Of a DNA stretch of 64,000 nt, positions 8,183 through 17,595 are shown in pieces. The position numbers were made by a program, and so were the translations under genes. Position 1 is the first letter of the stretch; each line of letters starts with the position of its first letter. The stretch is from assembly GCF_007751715.1 (NCBI RefSeq), contig NZ_CP036292.1, positions 2,170,001-2,234,000 on the forward strand, given 5' to 3'. The notes below the pieces were generated by a model that had not been told where the DNA came from, searched no databases, and saw nothing but the letters and a program-made list of their open reading frames with translations. The stretch comes from Rosistilla oblonga. GTDB taxonomy: Bacteria; Planctomycetota; Planctomycetia; Pirellulales; Pirellulaceae.

Positions 8183-11053
8183 ATGTCTGTACGAAACTTC
8201 CTGTCGCGATGCCGTGAGCCGCAAGTGCGTGCCACGCTAGGACTGGAACGGCTCGAGCATCGCTTTCCATTCGACGCAGCCGCAGTGGACGCCGGCGCTT
8301 GGGGACAGGACGACACATCGATTTCGGAATACGTTTCCAGCGCCAACTCTGCCGATCACTCCGATGATCAATTCATTGCTTCGGATGCCGACTTCAAGCT
8401 GCGGCTCGACGCGCCCGACGGCGGAATCGATTCCCCCGAAACCACAGTTGTTGGTCTGCGTTCGCCCGAGAATTCCGAAGCCGATGCCGCCGCGTTCACC
8501 GACGGCAGCCACATGCTTGCGTTTGCCAGCGAGATCGCGGGTAACGATGGACTGTTTGTGAGTCGCACGCAGCCCGATGGCTCCCCTGGCGACCAGCCGA
8601 CGGTTGTTGCTCTCTTTTCCGCCGGCGAATTGCAGTCGCCTGGCAGCGACATCCGCGTCGCTCTGGCAACGCTCGACAGCGGCAGCTCCGTTGTCGCGTG
8701 GACCGATTCCAGCGGGATCCATCTGCAGCAACTCGATCCATCCAACGCGCTTCACGGACCACGGATCGATTTTGCCACCAGCACCACGTCTGTCGAATAC
8801 GCTATCGATCTGATTGGACTCGAAGATGGCGGTTGGATGCTCGCCTGGAATGATACTCAGGCGGCGAATATCCAGCTGCAACGTTTCGATTCGGAGGGGC
8901 AGATCGTCGGCCAGCCGAATCCGATCGCTGCGACTTCGCCGACGGCGCGGATCGACGACTTGCGATTGACCGAATACCCCGGTGCCGATTTTGGAGTCTC
9001 GTGGGTCGAGTGGTCGACAGATTCCGTCGAACACCTTGAACAGCAGTTTCTGGGCGTCTTAACGGTCGACGGGACGTGGGCGATCGATCCCTTCGAAGTC
9101 ACCAGCGACGGCTTCTCGCCGACGCATGAGCTTGCCGCGATGGACGACGGTCGCTGGGTACTGGCGGGGATGCGCCAGGGCTCGCTGGAATCGTACCCCG
9201 CGGTCCTTGTTGTCGACGCGACGGGAGACTTGATCGCGGAACACGCTCTCGACGCAAACGCTGGCGTTGTGGATGCTCCGGTGGCGCTGACAAAGCTCGC
9301 CGGAGGCGGCTTTGCAATTGGATACTTTCGTGGTGAATCGCAGTCCAGCTCCAAGCTTGTCGTCGAGCAGTTCAACGACGATGCAGAGCCCGTCGGTGGT
9401 CCCGTCGCGATGAACCACACTGCGTTGCTTGGCGAACCCGCCGCAGCGATCGTTGGACTTGCCAACGGCGGAATCGCAGGATATTGGATTGGCACGGCGC
9501 TAGACCAAACTTCGCCGGCGCTCCTCTCGCGAACCGTGCGAATGGAATCGACACACATGCAGTTCGCGTTGGAAGGGGCTGTTTCGTTGGCGGAGGCGGA
9601 TTCCATCGGCATCGTTGGTCTTCCCGCCGATGCGGCGCTCAACCATGGCGTGCGGACGTCGCCAACATCGTGGATCGTTTCTGCCGGAGATGTCGACAAC
9701 TTGCAAATCCTTTCGCTCGACCCGCTTCCCATTCTCACCCTCGCCGTCGATCTGCATGCGTCCGACGCAAGCGCGGCGCCACTTGCATCGATAGCGCTTA
9801 CGTCCGGAACGCCGCTGGACGACACGATCGATCAATTTAGCTCCGCTTACATCGTCGATGGTCGCGGAGGTCGAGACACGTTTGTCGTCGCAGGCGATCG
9901 GAACGAGTACTTCGTCGTCGGGGCAGAGTCTGGTCGCGCGGTACGCTTGGTTCACAAAGAAAGCGGAATCGAACATCTGCTGACCGACATCGAATATCTG
10001 GCCTTCGATGATCTGATTCTGGAGCTCGAGCCAACGGCATCGGCGGACCGGGAATTGATGCTTGAAGCTGATGCCAACGACGCTACTAAGCTCAGCTTGG
10101 AAACACAGGCGGCGATGATCCAGGCAAATTCCCGTCTGGGCCCAATCAGGCCGGCGCTGGCGGCTGGCGCGCGCCCTGACATGCCACCAGCGATCCGCAG
10201 TATGGACGCCATGCAGTCGGCGATGAACGCAGCATTCGCCGAGATGGAAGCGGCGATGGAGATGGAGCTGAAGGGGGCGGTCCAGGGAATGGAAAAGTCG
10301 ATCCGCAAGATGAATGAACCGGTTCGGTTGGTTCAGAACAAACAGGCGGCTGGCGAAGCGAAGGACCAGGCTGCCGAAAGCAAATCAAAATTGGACGATG
10401 CCGCGAATTCGGATCCTCACGCCGCGTTGGCGGCCGGTGCTGATGTCTCCGGTCATGCCGCGGCGGGTGACGACAAGGGAATCACGGATCCGCTGGCGGT
10501 TCTCAGCTTCGCTCCGCTGCAGCCCGCCCGTCCGGCTCTGCCGCAACTCACGGGACTCGCTTCACTGAACAATCCAGTTGCTGCAGCACGGAATTTGTAT
10601 CGTGTCAGCGGCCAGTCGCTGCCCGACGTCGCCCCCGTTCTCATTCCTCCGGCAGCTCCCGTGCCGCCTCCCGATACGCTTGCGATCGCTCCGGTCCGAA
10701 TGCCATTCCTCAACCCGATGCTCGACGCACCGACTGCGTTCGACAGCCAGCAATTGTTTGCCCAGATCGATGCGGTGGAGCAGCAAGTGGCCGAGGATGC
10801 CGAAGCGATTGAATTGGTCGCTGGATCGGCAGTTGTGTTGGCGACGGGCATGTCGATCGCTCAGGTCGCTTGGTTGCTGCGTGGCAGCGTGCTGTTAACC
10901 AAGTTGATGTCGTCGATGCCAATTTGGGTGTCGTTTGATCCGCTGCCCGTCCTTTCTGAAAGCTGGAATCGCGTTGCGATGGATTCCAGTGGCGACAGCG
11001 AAACGCTGTTGGATATTGCAAGAGTTCAAGACCCCGTTGGACCCCTGCAGTAA
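8183..11053 (+). CDS. Large planctomycete surface protein with RTX-like module and C-terminal DPLPVL membrane domain
   Basis: 956 residues. The N-terminus (FLSRC..TLGLERLEHRFPFDAAA, residues 6-33) resembles the LExLExR motif at the start of many planctomycete extracellular proteins. Residues about 60-540 contain repeated beta-rich units of the form GGW.LAW..... /SSVVAWTDS with many acidic residues. At 559-565, DGRGGRD starts a single RTX-like unit ending in IEYLAFDDLILEL. Residues 674-712 are a methionine- and glutamate-rich helix (MDAMQSAMNAAFAEMEAAME). A proline-rich stretch leads to a membrane segment at 879-901 (VAGSAVVLATGMSIAQVAWL) and DPLPVL at 919-924. I recall the same C-terminal block in giant cadherin-like proteins of planctomycetes and gammaproteobacteria. 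A diguanylate cyclase follows 46 bases downstream. Cell-envelope anchoring with an exposed N-terminal part is inferred; no enzyme domain is seen. Confidence 0.7.
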   Translation: MSVRNFLSRCREPQVRATLGLERLEHRFPFDAAAVDAGAWGQDDTSISEYVSSANSADHSDDQFIASDADFKLRLDAPDGGIDSPETTVVGLRSPENSEADAAAFTDGSHMLAFASEIAGNDGLFVSRTQPDGSPGDQPTVVALFSAGELQSPGSDIRVALATLDSGSSVVAWTDSSGIHLQQLDPSNALHGPRIDFATSTTSVEYAIDLIGLEDGGWMLAWNDTQAANIQLQRFDSEGQIVGQPNPIAATSPTARIDDLRLTEYPGADFGVSWVEWSTDSVEHLEQQFLGVLTVDGTWAIDPFEVTSDGFSPTHELAAMDDGRWVLAGMRQGSLESYPAVLVVDATGDLIAEHALDANAGVVDAPVALTKLAGGGFAIGYFRGESQSSSKLVVEQFNDDAEPVGGPVAMNHTALLGEPAAAIVGLANGGIAGYWIGTALDQTSPALLSRTVRMESTHMQFALEGAVSLAEADSIGIVGLPADAALNHGVRTSPTSWIVSAGDVDNLQILSLDPLPILTLAVDLHASDASAAPLASIALTSGTPLDDTIDQFSSAYIVDGRGGRDTFVVAGDRNEYFVVGAESGRAVRLVHKESGIEHLLTDIEYLAFDDLILELEPTASADRELMLEADANDATKLSLETQAAMIQANSRLGPIRPALAAGARPDMPPAIRSMDAMQSAMNAAFAEMEAAMEMELKGAVQGMEKSIRKMNEPVRLVQNKQAAGEAKDQAAESKSKLDDAANSDPHAALAAGADVSGHAAAGDDKGITDPLAVLSFAPLQPARPALPQLTGLASLNNPVAAARNLYRVSGQSLPDVAPVLIPPAAPVPPPDTLAIAPVRMPFLNPMLDAPTAFDSQQLFAQIDAVEQQVAEDAEAIELVAGSAVVLATGMSIAQVAWLLRGSVLLTKLMSSMPIWVSFDPLPVLSESWNRVAMDSSGDSETLLDIARVQDPVGPLQ

Positions 11054-11099
11054 ATCGTCGCTTTCCCCCGTTTCACCTCGATTCTAAAAGCCCCTAAAT

Positions 11100-12686
11100 A
11101 TGAAACGATTTGGCACAACAACCCGGATTGCATTTGCAATGGCGATGTGGACCGCAACGGTCCTATTGACCTTGCGTATGACGGGGCTGCTGGACGACGG
11201 CGCTTCACAACAGATCCAATCACGTACACGTTTGTGTGAAGTGATCGCCGTCAATTGTTCGCAATTTGCGTCGCGCGACGATCAAGCGGCGATCGAAGTC
11301 GCCTTGCGCGCACTCACCGCCCGAAATGACGACGTCCTCTCCGCCGCCTGCCGAAAGGCCGATGGATCGCTGGCGTTTGCATCGCAGGGGCATCAAGCAA
11401 ATTGGAGCCCGCGCGATGGCGAGGCTTCGTCGAGCACCTGCATCCAGGTTCCTGTAATGCAAGGCGACCGGGTGTGGGGGCAGGTCGAAGTCTGCTTTCA
11501 GTCGCCAGCCGCAACCGGTTTGCTGGGCTTCCTCGCCCTGCCATCGGTCAAGCTGACGGTCCTGACCACGCTTGGCTGCCTGGTCGGTTTCCAGCTGCTG
11601 CTGCGCCGCTGCTTCAACCAACTCGATCCCAACCAAGCGGTTCCCGAACGCGTTCGATCGGCTCTCGATACCATGGCCGAAGGCGTTGTGGTGCTCGATG
11701 AAAAGTATCGCATCAACCTCGCCAACCAGCAATTTGCCGACATGATCGGTTGCACCGTCGACCAGTGCCAAGGCAAAAACATCGATTGGTTCCCCTGGGA
11801 TACGCAGGACGAGCGTCCGTTGAGCGAGTTGTTGAGTGAGCTGAACGGAGAGGATCCGAAGATCTTTGAGAACATCAAATTGCGAAAATCGGAGACGTGC
11901 CGGCGGACGCTGAAGCCCAATGCCAGCCGGATCCTGAACAAGCAGGGCGAATGCAAAGGGATGCTGTTGAGCCTGGATGATGTCTCGGTGCTGGAAGAGC
12001 AGAACGAGCAACTGCGTTTTCTGGCGACCCGCGATCCGATGACGTCCTGCCTGAATCGCCGCTCCTTTTTCGAGTACTTGGAAGAGGCGTGGATTTTGGC
12101 GGAGCGACACAAGCATCCGATTAGTTGCCTGATGGTCGACGTCGATCACTTCAAAGGGATCAACGATTCGTTTGGGCACGCCGTTGGCGACGAAGTGCTG
12201 AAAGGCGTTTCAGCCGCCTTGCTGGCGACCGCCCGCGAATCCGATTACGTCTGCCGCTATGGTGGCGAAGAGTTTTGTGTCCTACTGCAACACTGTGATA
12301 TCGATGGTGCCGCGTGTGCGGGCGAACGCTATCGGGCGGCGATCGAATCGCTGCAGTTTCCGCAATTGAGCGTCACCGCCAGCCTCGGTTGTTCCAGTGC
12401 CGACCTGGGAGCGGAGTCCGCCGAACAGATGCTCGAACAAGCTGACCAGTCGCTTTACGCTGCGAAGCGAAGCGGACGCAACCAGGTCGCGCGATTTGAT
12501 CGCATGGAATCGACCATCCAGGAAATCGAAGCGGCCGCCGAACAAGACAACTCCACCGCCGAGGAATCGCTGCTCGATTCGGTCAAAGACCTGATCAGCG
12601 ATGCACGCGATGCGGGAGCGACAAGCGTCAGCGTCGATCGATTAAACGTTGCGATCAAAGAGAGTTCTCAGCGGCCAAGCAGCTGA
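11100..12686 (+). CDS. Membrane diguanylate cyclase with PAS domain
   Basis: 528 residues. A first membrane segment at about 8-30 is followed by a cysteine-containing external loop to about 137, a second membrane segment (about 148-168), a PAS domain (about 186-300; [20 protein letters not shown]), then GGDEF. The active-site loop is GGEEF at 388-392, a functional variant. The inhibitory c-di-GMP site RESD lies at 379-382, exactly five residues before it. [17 protein letters not shown] supplies the metal- and substrate-binding residues. The enzyme should make c-di-GMP from two GTP with product feedback inhibition. A tail after about residue 475 is acidic and of unknown role. The 46-base gap to the preceding surface-protein gene suggests one transcript. 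Confidence 0.93.
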   Translation: MKRFGTTTRIAFAMAMWTATVLLTLRMTGLLDDGASQQIQSRTRLCEVIAVNCSQFASRDDQAAIEVALRALTARNDDVLSAACRKADGSLAFASQGHQANWSPRDGEASSSTCIQVPVMQGDRVWGQVEVCFQSPAATGLLGFLALPSVKLTVLTTLGCLVGFQLLLRRCFNQLDPNQAVPERVRSALDTMAEGVVVLDEKYRINLANQQFADMIGCTVDQCQGKNIDWFPWDTQDERPLSELLSELNGEDPKIFENIKLRKSETCRRTLKPNASRILNKQGECKGMLLSLDDVSVLEEQNEQLRFLATRDPMTSCLNRRSFFEYLEEAWILAERHKHPISCLMVDVDHFKGINDSFGHAVGDEVLKGVSAALLATARESDYVCRYGGEEFCVLLQHCDIDGAACAGERYRAAIESLQFPQLSVTASLGCSSADLGAESAEQMLEQADQSLYAAKRSGRNQVARFDRMESTIQEIEAAAEQDNSTAEESLLDSVKDLISDARDAGATSVSVDRLNVAIKESSQRPSS

Positions 12687-12835
12687 GCATCTCTGAAAGT
12701 ATCGGGCACCCAGCCCTACGTTGGTTTCAAATCGATCGGTCGCAAGCGTCCAATCGATGCCAACATCACGCCGCTTCCAATTCGCATGCGGGTTGCGTAC
12801 ATTGCCCACGTACGTACGCGCCCCAAGAGAATCGC

Positions 12836-13489
12836 ATGCACGGTCCCGATCCCCACACCCAACATCCGCTGGCTGGCTTTCCTCAAGTCGGCTATCTCAA
12901 GCCGATTCTTGCGGCGGCGGACGTCGAAAACATCATCGTCGGTGATTACACCTACTACGACGATCCCGCGGGCCCCGAGCGGTTTATCGACAATGTGCTG
13001 TATCACTTTCCATTCATCGGGGACAAGCTGACGATCGGCAAGTTCTGCGCGATCGGTCGCGGCGTCAGGTTCATCATGAATGGAGCCAACCATCCGATGG
13101 ATGGCGTCAGTACGTATCCCTTTTGGATCTTTGGCAACGGCTGGGAGTCCAACGCGCCCGCCGCGGGGACGCTGCCGCATAAAGGCGATACCGTTGTCGA
13201 AAACGATGTCTGGATTGGATACGAAGCGACGATCATGCCGGGCGTGAAGATCGGCAACGGCGCGATCATCGCCGCGAAATCGGTGGTCACTTCCGATGTC
13301 CCCGCTTACACGATCGTCGGCGGCAACCCCGCTCGCGAGATCCGCCGCCGGTTTGCCGAACCCGACGCGGATCGGCTGGAAACCATCGCATGGTGGGACT
13401 GGCCGGCCCCGAAGATCACTCAGCACTTGGCCAGCATTGCGGGAGCCGACATCGATGAACTCGAGCGAGCGATAACAGCGGGCGAGTGA
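12836..13489 (+). CDS. Vat/CatB-type xenobiotic O-acetyltransferase (left-handed beta-helix)
   Basis: 217 residues of hexapeptide-repeat acyltransferase. [60 protein letters not shown] and [18 protein letters not shown] are diagnostic of the xenobiotic acetyltransferase subgroup (Vat streptogramin A and CatB chloramphenicol acetyltransferases). The histidine in GANHPMD is the catalytic base of the family. C-terminal [13 protein letters not shown] is also conserved. The gene is alone, 149 bases after the cyclase. Chromosomal copies in environmental bacteria often have unknown natural substrates, so drug acetylation is a possibility rather than a claim. Confidence 0.9.
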   Translation: MHGPDPHTQHPLAGFPQVGYLKPILAAADVENIIVGDYTYYDDPAGPERFIDNVLYHFPFIGDKLTIGKFCAIGRGVRFIMNGANHPMDGVSTYPFWIFGNGWESNAPAAGTLPHKGDTVVENDVWIGYEATIMPGVKIGNGAIIAAKSVVTSDVPAYTIVGGNPAREIRRRFAEPDADRLETIAWWDWPAPKITQHLASIAGADIDELERAITAGE

Positions 13490-13543
13490 TTCCGGCGGAG
13501 CGTTCTATGAACTTCCGACCGTGACGTGAAGACCACAATCGAT

Positions 13544-14695
13544 CTACAGCGATGCAGCTTGCCCGGTGATTTGGTTCCAGAAGCGATCGGCGACGCCAAA
13601 CGACATCGTCATCCCAGCTCCGCCCGGAGCAACGCAGACATGAACGCGATCCCGCGCTTCGATCTCCAACATCTCGCGATCGGGATGTTTTGCGTAGATG
13701 CCGTGCCAGCGAGCCTCGATTTTCCAGTCGGGCAAGTCAAATTGCCGCTGCAGTTCACGAAGGATCAATGCGTCGATCTCCGATCGGTCGAAGGGGCTGA
13801 TGTCGTCGTCGTACTCGTGTGAATCGCCCAGCACGACTTGTCCGAGTTCGTTTTGCGAAGCCATCACGTGGATGCCAAAACGATCCAGTTCAGGCGTTTC
13901 CTCTCGGACGCGTTGCTGAACTGCCGCCAACGACGAGCAATCGGCAAACGAACTGTAGTGTCGCAGCGTTAGCCCGCTGGCCAAGTGAGGCCCGATCCGC
14001 CACGCATCGGCTTGCGCAGCGGTCCGCATCATGTGTAACTTGCAAATCTTCAGCGGCGATTGGGCGAACGCTTCGGGCAACAAAGTCTGGAAATCGATTC
14101 CGCTGCAGACAACAACGCGATCCGCTTGCCATTGCCTTGCATCGCTGGAATGGAGCGTTCCATCGGCCAGTTCGCAGACCGTTGTGGCGAATTCGCAATC
14201 GACGCCGTAGCGGCTCGATAGCCACGACGGGATCGCGGCGATCGCGCGTGGCGGATTGACGCACAGTTCGGTGTCGCTCCACATCGATCCCAACAATCCA
14301 TCGGGCTTCGCGGCTGGCGTGCGACGGAGCGTTTCGGCTGCGGTAAGCATCTGGACGTTGATCTCACCGTTTTGATTTTGAGCGGTAAACTCCTCTAGCA
14401 CCGCCAATTCATCGGGGCGATGCGCCAGATGCAACGACCCACAGGCGTTTGCCCAAACTCCCGATTGCTTGGCAAGCTTCAACCACAGCTCTCGCGATCG
14501 CATTGCCACCCGATGTAGTTCTCCCGCAGGCTGTCCGATCGGCCAAACCATTCCAAAATTGCGGATCGAAGCGCCGTTGGCCACCGCTGATCGTTCGACC
14601 AACAGAACCTTCTTGCCGCGGGCTGCCGCCATCCAAGCGTGAGCCAGGCCAACAATTCCGGCACCAACGACAGCGACGTCGTACTTTATTGTCAT
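13544..14695 (-). CDS. TIGR03364-type FAD-dependent oxidoreductase (DAO superfamily)
   Basis: 383 residues from the ATG at 14693-14695, preceded by GAAGGTAGAAAACCG. The dinucleotide-binding fold is right at the N-terminus (VAVVGAGIVGLAHAWMAA), followed by NGASIRNFGMVWPIGQPAG, which is characteristic of this clade, and GSLHLAHRPDELAVLEEF. The C-terminal FAD contact region is VHVCVAPGGAGMTMSFG. As I recall, the clade was named for gene neighbourhoods with phosphonatase-like hydrolases and was proposed to oxidise an aminophosphonate-type substrate. No phosphonatase gene is in the window. The stop codon faces the acetyltransferase gene 54 bases away, and a transporter gene diverges upstream, separated by 274 bases in which I see no other gene. 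Confidence 0.85.
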   Translation of the reverse strand: MTIKYDVAVVGAGIVGLAHAWMAAARGKKVLLVERSAVANGASIRNFGMVWPIGQPAGELHRVAMRSRELWLKLAKQSGVWANACGSLHLAHRPDELAVLEEFTAQNQNGEINVQMLTAAETLRRTPAAKPDGLLGSMWSDTELCVNPPRAIAAIPSWLSSRYGVDCEFATTVCELADGTLHSSDARQWQADRVVVCSGIDFQTLLPEAFAQSPLKICKLHMMRTAAQADAWRIGPHLASGLTLRHYSSFADCSSLAAVQQRVREETPELDRFGIHVMASQNELGQVVLGDSHEYDDDISPFDRSEIDALILRELQRQFDLPDWKIEARWHGIYAKHPDREMLEIEARDRVHVCVAPGGAGMTMSFGVADRFWNQITGQAASL

Positions 14696-14969
14696 CGGTT
14701 TTCTACCTTCGATATTCTTCTGCTGCACAGCGAAGTGACGTCGAAACAATGCATCCCGTTGCCGCCGATGCCGCTGGTGCGGGCGGGCGAGAGGGAACTC
14801 TTCCCGCATCCAGGCAGCGGTGGCTTGGAAGCTAGTAAACAACGAATCGGCTCGCACCACGAGCCCACCAATTATGAGGATTTGATGAAACTGCTTTGAA
14901 TGCTGTGGCGACACGTGTTATCTAATAGCTGTCGCACGCACGCCAACTCCAATCACACCGACGGAATCC

Positions 14970-16286
14970 ATGGACACACGCTCCCGCAATACATCCGTTT
15001 GGCAAACCGCGGCGACTTGGTCACCGATGCTCTGGGGGAGCATGGCCGCCTTCGGAACCTACTTCTGCATGTATGCCTTTCGCAAACCGTTTACGGTGAT
15101 CGATTACGATGACATGACGGCATGGGGCTGGGGCTACAAAACGGTTGCCGTGGCGGCGCAAGTCTTCGGATACATGGTGTCGAAGTTCCTGGGGATCAAG
15201 ATCCTTTCGGAACTGCCGGCCCATCGCCGCGCGGTCAGCATCATCGGTTTGATCCTGTTCGCCGAAGTCGCTTTGATCGGATTCGGCCTGGTTCCCGCTC
15301 CGTATAACATAATCTGCCTGGTGCTCAACGGTCTGCCGTTGGGGATGGTCTTCGGCTTGGTCCTTGGATTTCTGGAAGGTCGCAAGCAAACCGAAGCCTT
15401 GGCGGCGATCCTTTGCACCAGTTTTATCCTTTCCGACGGCGTCACCAAATCGGTTGGCAAAGGCTTGTTAGAGATGGGCGTTCCGGGCTTCTGGATGCCC
15501 GCCACCGCTGGAGCGCTGTTCCTGCTCCCGATGCTCTTTTTTGTCTGGATGCTGCGACAGGTTCCGCCACCGAGCGACGCCGATATCGCTGCCCGCAGCA
15601 AACGCGTGCCGCTCACTTCGCAAGAGCGTCGCGACTTCTTCTCGCGTTACGCCTGGGGCCTGACACCGCTGTTAGTGATGTATTTGTTAGTCACCATCGT
15701 GCGCAGCGTCCGCTCCGACTTTGCCCCGCAAATTTGGGAGAGCCTAGGCGTGACGACGACTCCCGAGTTGTTCAGTTACTCCGAACTGTGGGTCGGTCTT
15801 GGCGTGACGCTAGCCAACGGAGCGGCGATGCTGGTTGGCGACAACTACCGCGGATTCAAGCTCGCCCTGGCAACCTGTTCGATTGGGTTTGCGATCTTGC
15901 TGATGTCGACTTATGGCCAACACGTCGGATTGATCTCGCCGTTCCTGTTTATGGTCTTGATCGGCGTCGGACTCTACCTCCCCTACGTCGCCACGCACAC
16001 TACGATCTTTGAGCGATTGATTGCGATGACGCGCGATCGCGGCAATCTCGTCCACCTGATGTACCTTGCTGATTCGATCGGCTACCTCGGCTACGTCGGC
16101 GTGATGCTGGTCAAAAACGTGTTCCAGCCAGGCGGCGATTTCATGTCCTTCTTTCGCCCCGCCTGCTACGTCGTCGGCCTCGTCTCACTGCTCTGCATGA
16201 TCGGGTGCCAGTTCTTTTTCTCGCTCCGCGCCAGCCGCCAAGCTCCCGCTCCCTCGCCGATCCCAATCGAACAACCAGCGACTTAG
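14970..16286 (+). CDS. Twelve-segment membrane transporter, DUF5690/MFS-like
   Basis: 438 residues, hydrophobic nearly throughout, with about twelve predicted membrane spans. The motifs FGTYFCMYAFRKPFTVIDYD, VAAQVFGYMVSKFLGIKIL and SELPAHRRAVSIIG match my memory of the DUF5690 family, which is distantly related to the major facilitator superfamily. VRSVRSDFAPQIWESLG and YLPYVATHTTIFERLIA are further family-like segments. The substrate is unknown. It diverges from the FAD oxidoreductase gene; shared control and uptake of that enzyme's substrate is an inference. The short polar C-terminus (APAPSPIPIEQP) is probably cytoplasmic. Confidence 0.75.
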   Translation: MDTRSRNTSVWQTAATWSPMLWGSMAAFGTYFCMYAFRKPFTVIDYDDMTAWGWGYKTVAVAAQVFGYMVSKFLGIKILSELPAHRRAVSIIGLILFAEVALIGFGLVPAPYNIICLVLNGLPLGMVFGLVLGFLEGRKQTEALAAILCTSFILSDGVTKSVGKGLLEMGVPGFWMPATAGALFLLPMLFFVWMLRQVPPPSDADIAARSKRVPLTSQERRDFFSRYAWGLTPLLVMYLLVTIVRSVRSDFAPQIWESLGVTTTPELFSYSELWVGLGVTLANGAAMLVGDNYRGFKLALATCSIGFAILLMSTYGQHVGLISPFLFMVLIGVGLYLPYVATHTTIFERLIAMTRDRGNLVHLMYLADSIGYLGYVGVMLVKNVFQPGGDFMSFFRPACYVVGLVSLLCMIGCQFFFSLRASRQAPAPSPIPIEQPAT

Positions 16287-16773
16287 TGCAAAGGCATCCT
16301 CTTGCCGACCGGCAGTTTCTAACAGCCTCCGCCCAGAATGATTGTGACGACCACGGGCTTGGGGATCAGCTGGGTGGCGCGGACGATTGAGTCTTCACTG
16401 TGGCGATTTCAGCCCGGAGGGCGACATATCTAATGTCGGTGGTGTAAACCGCCGGTGGAATGAATGTGGCAATCTGTTCAGCCCGGCGGGCGACACCACT
16501 ATAGAATATTGTGTGTCGGCATACATATTAGATGTGTTGGACGCCAGGGTGACCGATTCGGCACGCGGTGGCTCGCAAAACCGGAGCTCGGGAAATACTC
16601 CTCGCTCGATTGCCTTGAGCTCTGTAGTCCCGATAATCGGTGATATCGAGAAGTGAATATTGCCATCCAGTGGTTGTCGTCGCGTTCCAGTTGATCGTAG
16701 TGACCGCTGCGGATGCAATCGCCTTGGGGCGAGGCTTCCCGGTATTTGAACCGCCCTGTGAAGCAGAGAGACC
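16287..16773. other. Intergenic region with repeat remnants
   Basis: About 487 bases between the transporter and the polysaccharide-lyase-like gene. It contains the duplicated repeat listed separately and no convincing gene. Short frames on the minus strand here (such as one reading MSPSGLKSPQ at its end) are translations of the repeat and should not be annotated. Confidence 0.6.
16409..16495. repeat. Two direct copies of a planctomycete-style intergenic repeat
   Basis: TCAGCCCGGAGGGCGACA (16409-16426) recurs as TCAGCCCGGCGGGCGACA (16478-16495), differing at one base, with starts 69 bases apart. Between them lie a small palindrome (GACATATCTAATGTC, 16423-16437) and the local inverted motif ACCGCCGGT. 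I recall similar GCCCGGNGGGC repeats between genes in Rhodopirellula-type genomes. They may be REP-like or relics of a mobile element; no transposase is nearby. Confidence 0.6.
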
Positions 16774-17595
16774 ATGCGCCGACAAACTATCGAATTCGCG
16801 ATCGCGCTGGGGCTGGCTGTTGTCGTTGGCTGTGGTGCCAAAAAGCAGGATCGAAGCTTGGAGAAGATGTATCTGGAAACGATCATGCCCGACGATCTTG
16901 TGGCGATCGCTAACGTCGACGTCGCCACAGCGGAGAGTATCGCAATCGTCGACGATCCTCGCGGGCGATGTCTGGGCCTGCGAATCGCGCCGGACCAGCC
17001 CAAGCTGCATGGGGGCGTCCGCGCGGAGGTCAGCGTCGATTTTCCGTTCACTGAAAACGATCGCGTCCGCTATGCCTGGAGATTCAGATTTGCCGACGAT
17101 TTCATCTCCGATGATCCCCAGAATCGCTGGTGGGTGATCGGGCAATGGCATGACCAACCCGACGCCCGCCAAAACGAAACCTGGGAGACATTCGAATCGC
17201 GGAGTCCGCCGATCGCGTTGGGCATTGGCGATGTCGATGGCCAGTTATCGGTCGGCATGACCTACGGCGTGACCAAGGACAATCAGCCTCAGTTTGTATC
17301 CGCTCCGGTCCCAATCGAGCGAGGCGACTGGGTTGCGGTGGAGGCTCTTGTCCACTGGTCCCAGGGGGCGGAAGGGCGAGCCGAGTTCTTCATCGATGGT
17401 TCAGCGGAGCCGTCGATGGTCGCCACCGGTCCCAACATGAACAACGGATACCAGCACTACCTAAAAATTGGCATGTACCGGCATCCCGACATCGAAACCG
17501 AAAACTGGATCTACATCGACGACGTCTCCATCGTCCAGGCAGATGATGCGGTCGAGGCTCAACGGTCGCCCGAGGCATCAGGCAGCGGAATCTGA
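16774..17595 (+). CDS. Lipoprotein, heparin-lyase-I/polysaccharide-lyase-like fold
   Basis: 273 residues. The signal peptide ends in a lipobox-like LAVVVGCG with the lipid cysteine at about residue 20; AGAGAGACC precedes the ATG. The body is a jelly-roll-like domain: VRYAWRFRFADDF, QNRWWVIGQWHDQPD, SPPIALGIGDVDGQL, GDWVAVEALVHWSQGAEGRA and YLKIGMYRHPDIETENWIYI. This order fits the heparin lyase I-like polysaccharide lyase family (Pfam Polysacc_lyase). I cannot confirm its catalytic residues. It might cut or merely bind an anionic polysaccharide at the envelope. The 3' end overlaps that of the opposing LamG gene by 37 bases. Confidence 0.7.
   Translation: MRRQTIEFAIALGLAVVVGCGAKKQDRSLEKMYLETIMPDDLVAIANVDVATAESIAIVDDPRGRCLGLRIAPDQPKLHGGVRAEVSVDFPFTENDRVRYAWRFRFADDFISDDPQNRWWVIGQWHDQPDARQNETWETFESRSPPIALGIGDVDGQLSVGMTYGVTKDNQPQFVSAPVPIERGDWVAVEALVHWSQGAEGRAEFFIDGSAEPSMVATGPNMNNGYQHYLKIGMYRHPDIETENWIYIDDVSIVQADDAVEAQRSPEASGSGI

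Noticed and set aside
16395-17172. Minus-strand frames across the repeat and the start of the polysaccharide-lyase-like gene
   Set aside because: They read through the intergenic repeat and are antisense to a gene with a clear signal peptide and fold.
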